Shown here: positions 61,616 through 64,000 of the stretch, one piece after another
How positions within the stretch are numbered: position 1 is the stretch's first letter
Layout: every line of letters begins with the position of its first letter
Origin: Nymphalis io
Lineage: Eukaryota > Arthropoda > Insecta > Lepidoptera > Nymphalidae
DNA: 64,000 bases
Reading direction: 5' to 3'
Assembly (NCBI RefSeq): GCF_905147045.1
Contig: NC_065896.1
Span: 9,635,001 to 9,699,000 of the forward strand
Position numbers and translations under genes: made by a program
Notes under the pieces: generated by a model
What the model saw: the letters and a program-made list of their open reading frames with translations, nothing else
Database searches by the model: none
Told to the model about the DNA's origin: nothing

Positions 61616-61989
61616 AATTTAATAACGGCAGACAAATAGAAATATATATATAATATGCATTACATTAATCATTGTATACTACTATTCACAGAAAAACAGT
61701 AGTTACTGTTTATTTTTCAAATTTAAATTTGACTTACTCATTTTAGACGACTAAATTAAAGTCCATACCTTACTGTAAACATTTGCACAGACAAACTATC
61801 AAGCAAAGGTTTTTTATATCTGTCAGTGTTCAGTTAAATGCTACGTTTGTTTAGAAAGCGCACGGTTAGGTTATTTTCACTTTGAATGTTTATATATAAT
61901 AAGGTAGATTAAAAATATAATATAAGATTTATAAGAATACAGCTTCCTTCCTTTAACTATAAACTATCGTAATGTGAAAATTTCATTTT

Positions 61990-62233
61990 GTTATTATAGG
62001 TAGACCAACGGGCAAATGGACCACCTGACCATTAACCAGTCCTTACCTCGCCAATACGCCACCAACCTTGGGAACTAAGATGTTATGTCCCCTGTACTTT
62101 TAGTTACGCTAGCTCACTCGCCCTTCAAACCGGAACGGAACAATACTAATTATTGCTTCTTAGCTCTAGACTATCCGATGTGTGTGTGGTATCTGCGCAG
62201 ACAGGATTGCACAAAGACGTATAACCTAGTAAA
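61990..62233 (-). repeat. Family A repeat, degraded
   Basis: GGGCAAATGGACCACCTGAC, CGCCACCAACCTTGGGAACT, CTCACTCGCCCTTCAAACCG and TTGCACAAAGACGTATAA. Confidence 0.8.
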
Positions 62234-62414
62234 TTGATACCAAAAAATAAAATAGCCTCTCCTCACATCAATTTTAGTAGGTATATGATACAAGAGATAA
62301 TGGAGGAAGTAGGCTGTGTCGAAAACAGAAACAATGAGCAATCAGCACTAATTATTCACAATAAACTATAGAGCTACTTAGATAACTATATTACCCATAT
62401 CGTAACGATTAAAT

Positions 62415-62500
62415 GATTGAAGCCGAGATAGGATAGTGGCTAGAACAAGATAATTTTAATCAAAGAATACGGGTGCAAGCTTTGGCAATAAAAATACCTA
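62415..62500 (+). repeat. Family B SINE head, degraded
   Basis: GAAGCCGAGATAGGATAGTG, GCTAGAACAAG and ACGGGTGCAAGCTTTGGCAA are left of the tRNA-like part. Confidence 0.5.
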
Positions 62501-63195
62501 CTTTATTATTTAGGGGCTCGCACTATTGTTTAACTAAATATCTATTAAGTAACGTTTATACGTAAGCCGTTAAATTATGTTCAGATCAAAATTAAAACAA
62601 TTGTAATGAAATGACATCGATAATACTTGCACAATTTCTCCGTCTTTCATTGGTGATTTAATATTTTAAATGTAATTATTATTTATACTATAATATTAAT
62701 TGTGCTAACTAGCCCTTACCTGTTTCTTTTAATCTACTGGGTGCCAGTATCGACCAAAGTACAGGCTACCTAATGTCACTTTATTTTTAGATAAAAATAT
62801 CGTTACGTAGAAAAATTAAGATACGAGTTTCAAAATGATTTTTACTTATTTTTTAAGTGCGGTGTAGTTCGTAATCTTTTAAATAAAGACATAATAAACG
62901 GTTATGTATTTTTTCACGGTAGTTTTAGACGCAGAATGAGGTGTTTAATACTTATATCGCGATTAAATACCCTAATAACTTTTGCTACATCGCTAAAGTT
63001 GTAGGCGTTTCGGTTTTTTTTTGACTCCCTACTAAATGGGATAAACCTATTATATATATGATTGTACCTATTTATGTTCTGTGTAATAAATTACAGATAA
63101 TAAACCAATCTTTATATTAAAACTTTTCATTTTTAATTTAATACTAAATGTTTTTATAACGGAATAATGTGTTCATTGGTTTGAATGTTACTGTG
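62501..63195. other. AT-rich stretch without features
   Basis: No exon or known repeat is seen. Confidence 0.35.
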
Positions 63196-63199
63196 ATGT

Positions 63200-63625
63200 T
63201 ATTCTAGTTACTAGTTTGTAAGAATGCAGATTTTGAGGATCTGAGTTTAAATCAGGGATTGGGTTAGTAAAACTTACTTGATTTTCCAGTCAAAAGATTA
63301 TCAATAGCAACCGGTAGGGACCTTTGTGCAAACTCGTCTGGGTAGGTACCACCCACTCATCAGATATTCTATCTTAGTTCCCAAGATTGGTGGCGCATCG
63401 GCTATATAAGCGATGGTTAACATTTCTTACTATGCCAAGTTCTATGGGCGTTGGTGACCACTTATCATCAGGTGGCCCATCTGATCGTCCGTCAACCTAT
63501 ACTGTAAAAAAAAAACCCACCGTGTCTCGGAAAGCACGTAAAACCGTTGCTTTTTTACCTATTGCTTTTCCATCGAATTGTGAGAGTGAGAGATTAGAGT
63601 ACATCTGTGTTTGAGCAGTTAAAGG
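63200..63625 (+). repeat. Family C SINE split by a family A copy
   Basis: The 5' part (63200-63311) has TAGTTACTAGTTTGTAAGAA and GGATCTGAGTTTAAATCAGG. The 3' part resumes at about 63518 with GTGTCTCGGAAAGCACGTAA and TTGTGAGAGTGAGAG. Confidence 0.75.
63312..63513 (+). repeat. Family A repeat inserted into family C
   Basis: GGTAGGGACCTTTGTGCAAA to GTCAACCTATACTGTAAAAA. About 90 bp of the middle is missing, between CAGATATTCTA and TCTTAGTTCCC. Confidence 0.88.
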
Positions 63626-64000
63626 CTTACCAAACATATTCAAAATCGTTTATTAAGATTTCTTACTTGCAAATGTCTATGTATCTCGGATACTGTATTT
63701 TTACAATATGAACAAAAAAAGATAATGAAAGAATGGTTTTCATATTAACCAGTAGGAGTTGTATAAAAAAAGTTTAATAGTACAAAGTTGTATGTAATGA
63801 CTTGAAGTAAAATTGTAATAACGACCCAACATAATTTAATATGGTAGTTAAATATTTAAAAAGCATCCTTTACTTGTAATAATTTATTTATACGAGTACT
63901 TCGCACTTTATGTTGAATAATTTAAGTGCGCATTTTATGTTTTAATTTTTTAAGGCCATTTTAAGATACAATGATGAGAAATGAATAGTGGCTATACTAC

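Overview
The window reads as nuclear DNA of a butterfly or moth (Lepidoptera). It is AT-rich, its genes have several exons with GT..AG introns, and its non-coding part is packed with short interspersed elements and non-LTR retrotransposon debris of the kind common in lepidopteran genomes. Three genes are clear orthologs of known insect genes: the calponin/transgelin family gene Chd64, the mitochondrial carrier SLC25A38/Hem25, and a calcium-activated nucleotidase of the CANT1 family. The predicted Chd64 protein is close to what I know of fly Chd64, which supports an insect source. Species cannot be told from this alone.

Layout. About 160-3910 holds a decayed APE-type non-LTR retrotransposon, split by an antisense fragment of a second, R1-like element with a 14-bp target-site duplication. 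About 4.5-13.4 kb carries four small genes that I do not recognise (A, B, C on +, D on -). Each encodes a 109-203 residue protein with one membrane segment. Exon phases agree throughout, and the exon layout of B, C and D suggests they are diverged paralogs. From 15.6 to 34.2 kb lies Chd64 in four exons, with two very long introns full of SINEs. From 38.4 to 45.6 kb lies SLC25A38/Hem25, with alternative first exons. It is convergent with the CANT1-like nucleotidase on the minus strand (46.1-49.2 kb). At 52.3-53.1 kb sits the 3' end of another non-LTR retrotransposon with a poly-A tail. From 53.4 to 55.65 kb is a further unrecognised small membrane-protein gene (E) whose first exon is unresolved. 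From 55.65 kb to the end I find only repeats, one weak exon candidate and otherwise unremarkable AT-rich sequence.

Repeats. Three abundant short interspersed families recur on both strands. Family A (about 290 bp, A-tailed, no canonical pol III boxes; 16 copies listed) shares an exact 16-bp 3' motif with the 52.3-53.1 kb retrotransposon. Families B and C are tRNA-derived SINEs with good A and B boxes. Nested insertions give relative ages: B into C at 47.3 kb, and A into C at 63.3 kb. There are no rRNA genes, intact tRNA genes, CRISPR arrays or prokaryotic features.

The recognised genes do not form a pathway. Chd64 is an actin-associated cytoplasmic protein, Hem25 imports glycine into mitochondria for heme synthesis, and the CANT1-like enzyme is a Golgi/ER or secreted nucleoside diphosphatase. 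The novel part is the block of small membrane-protein genes at 4.5-13.4 kb.
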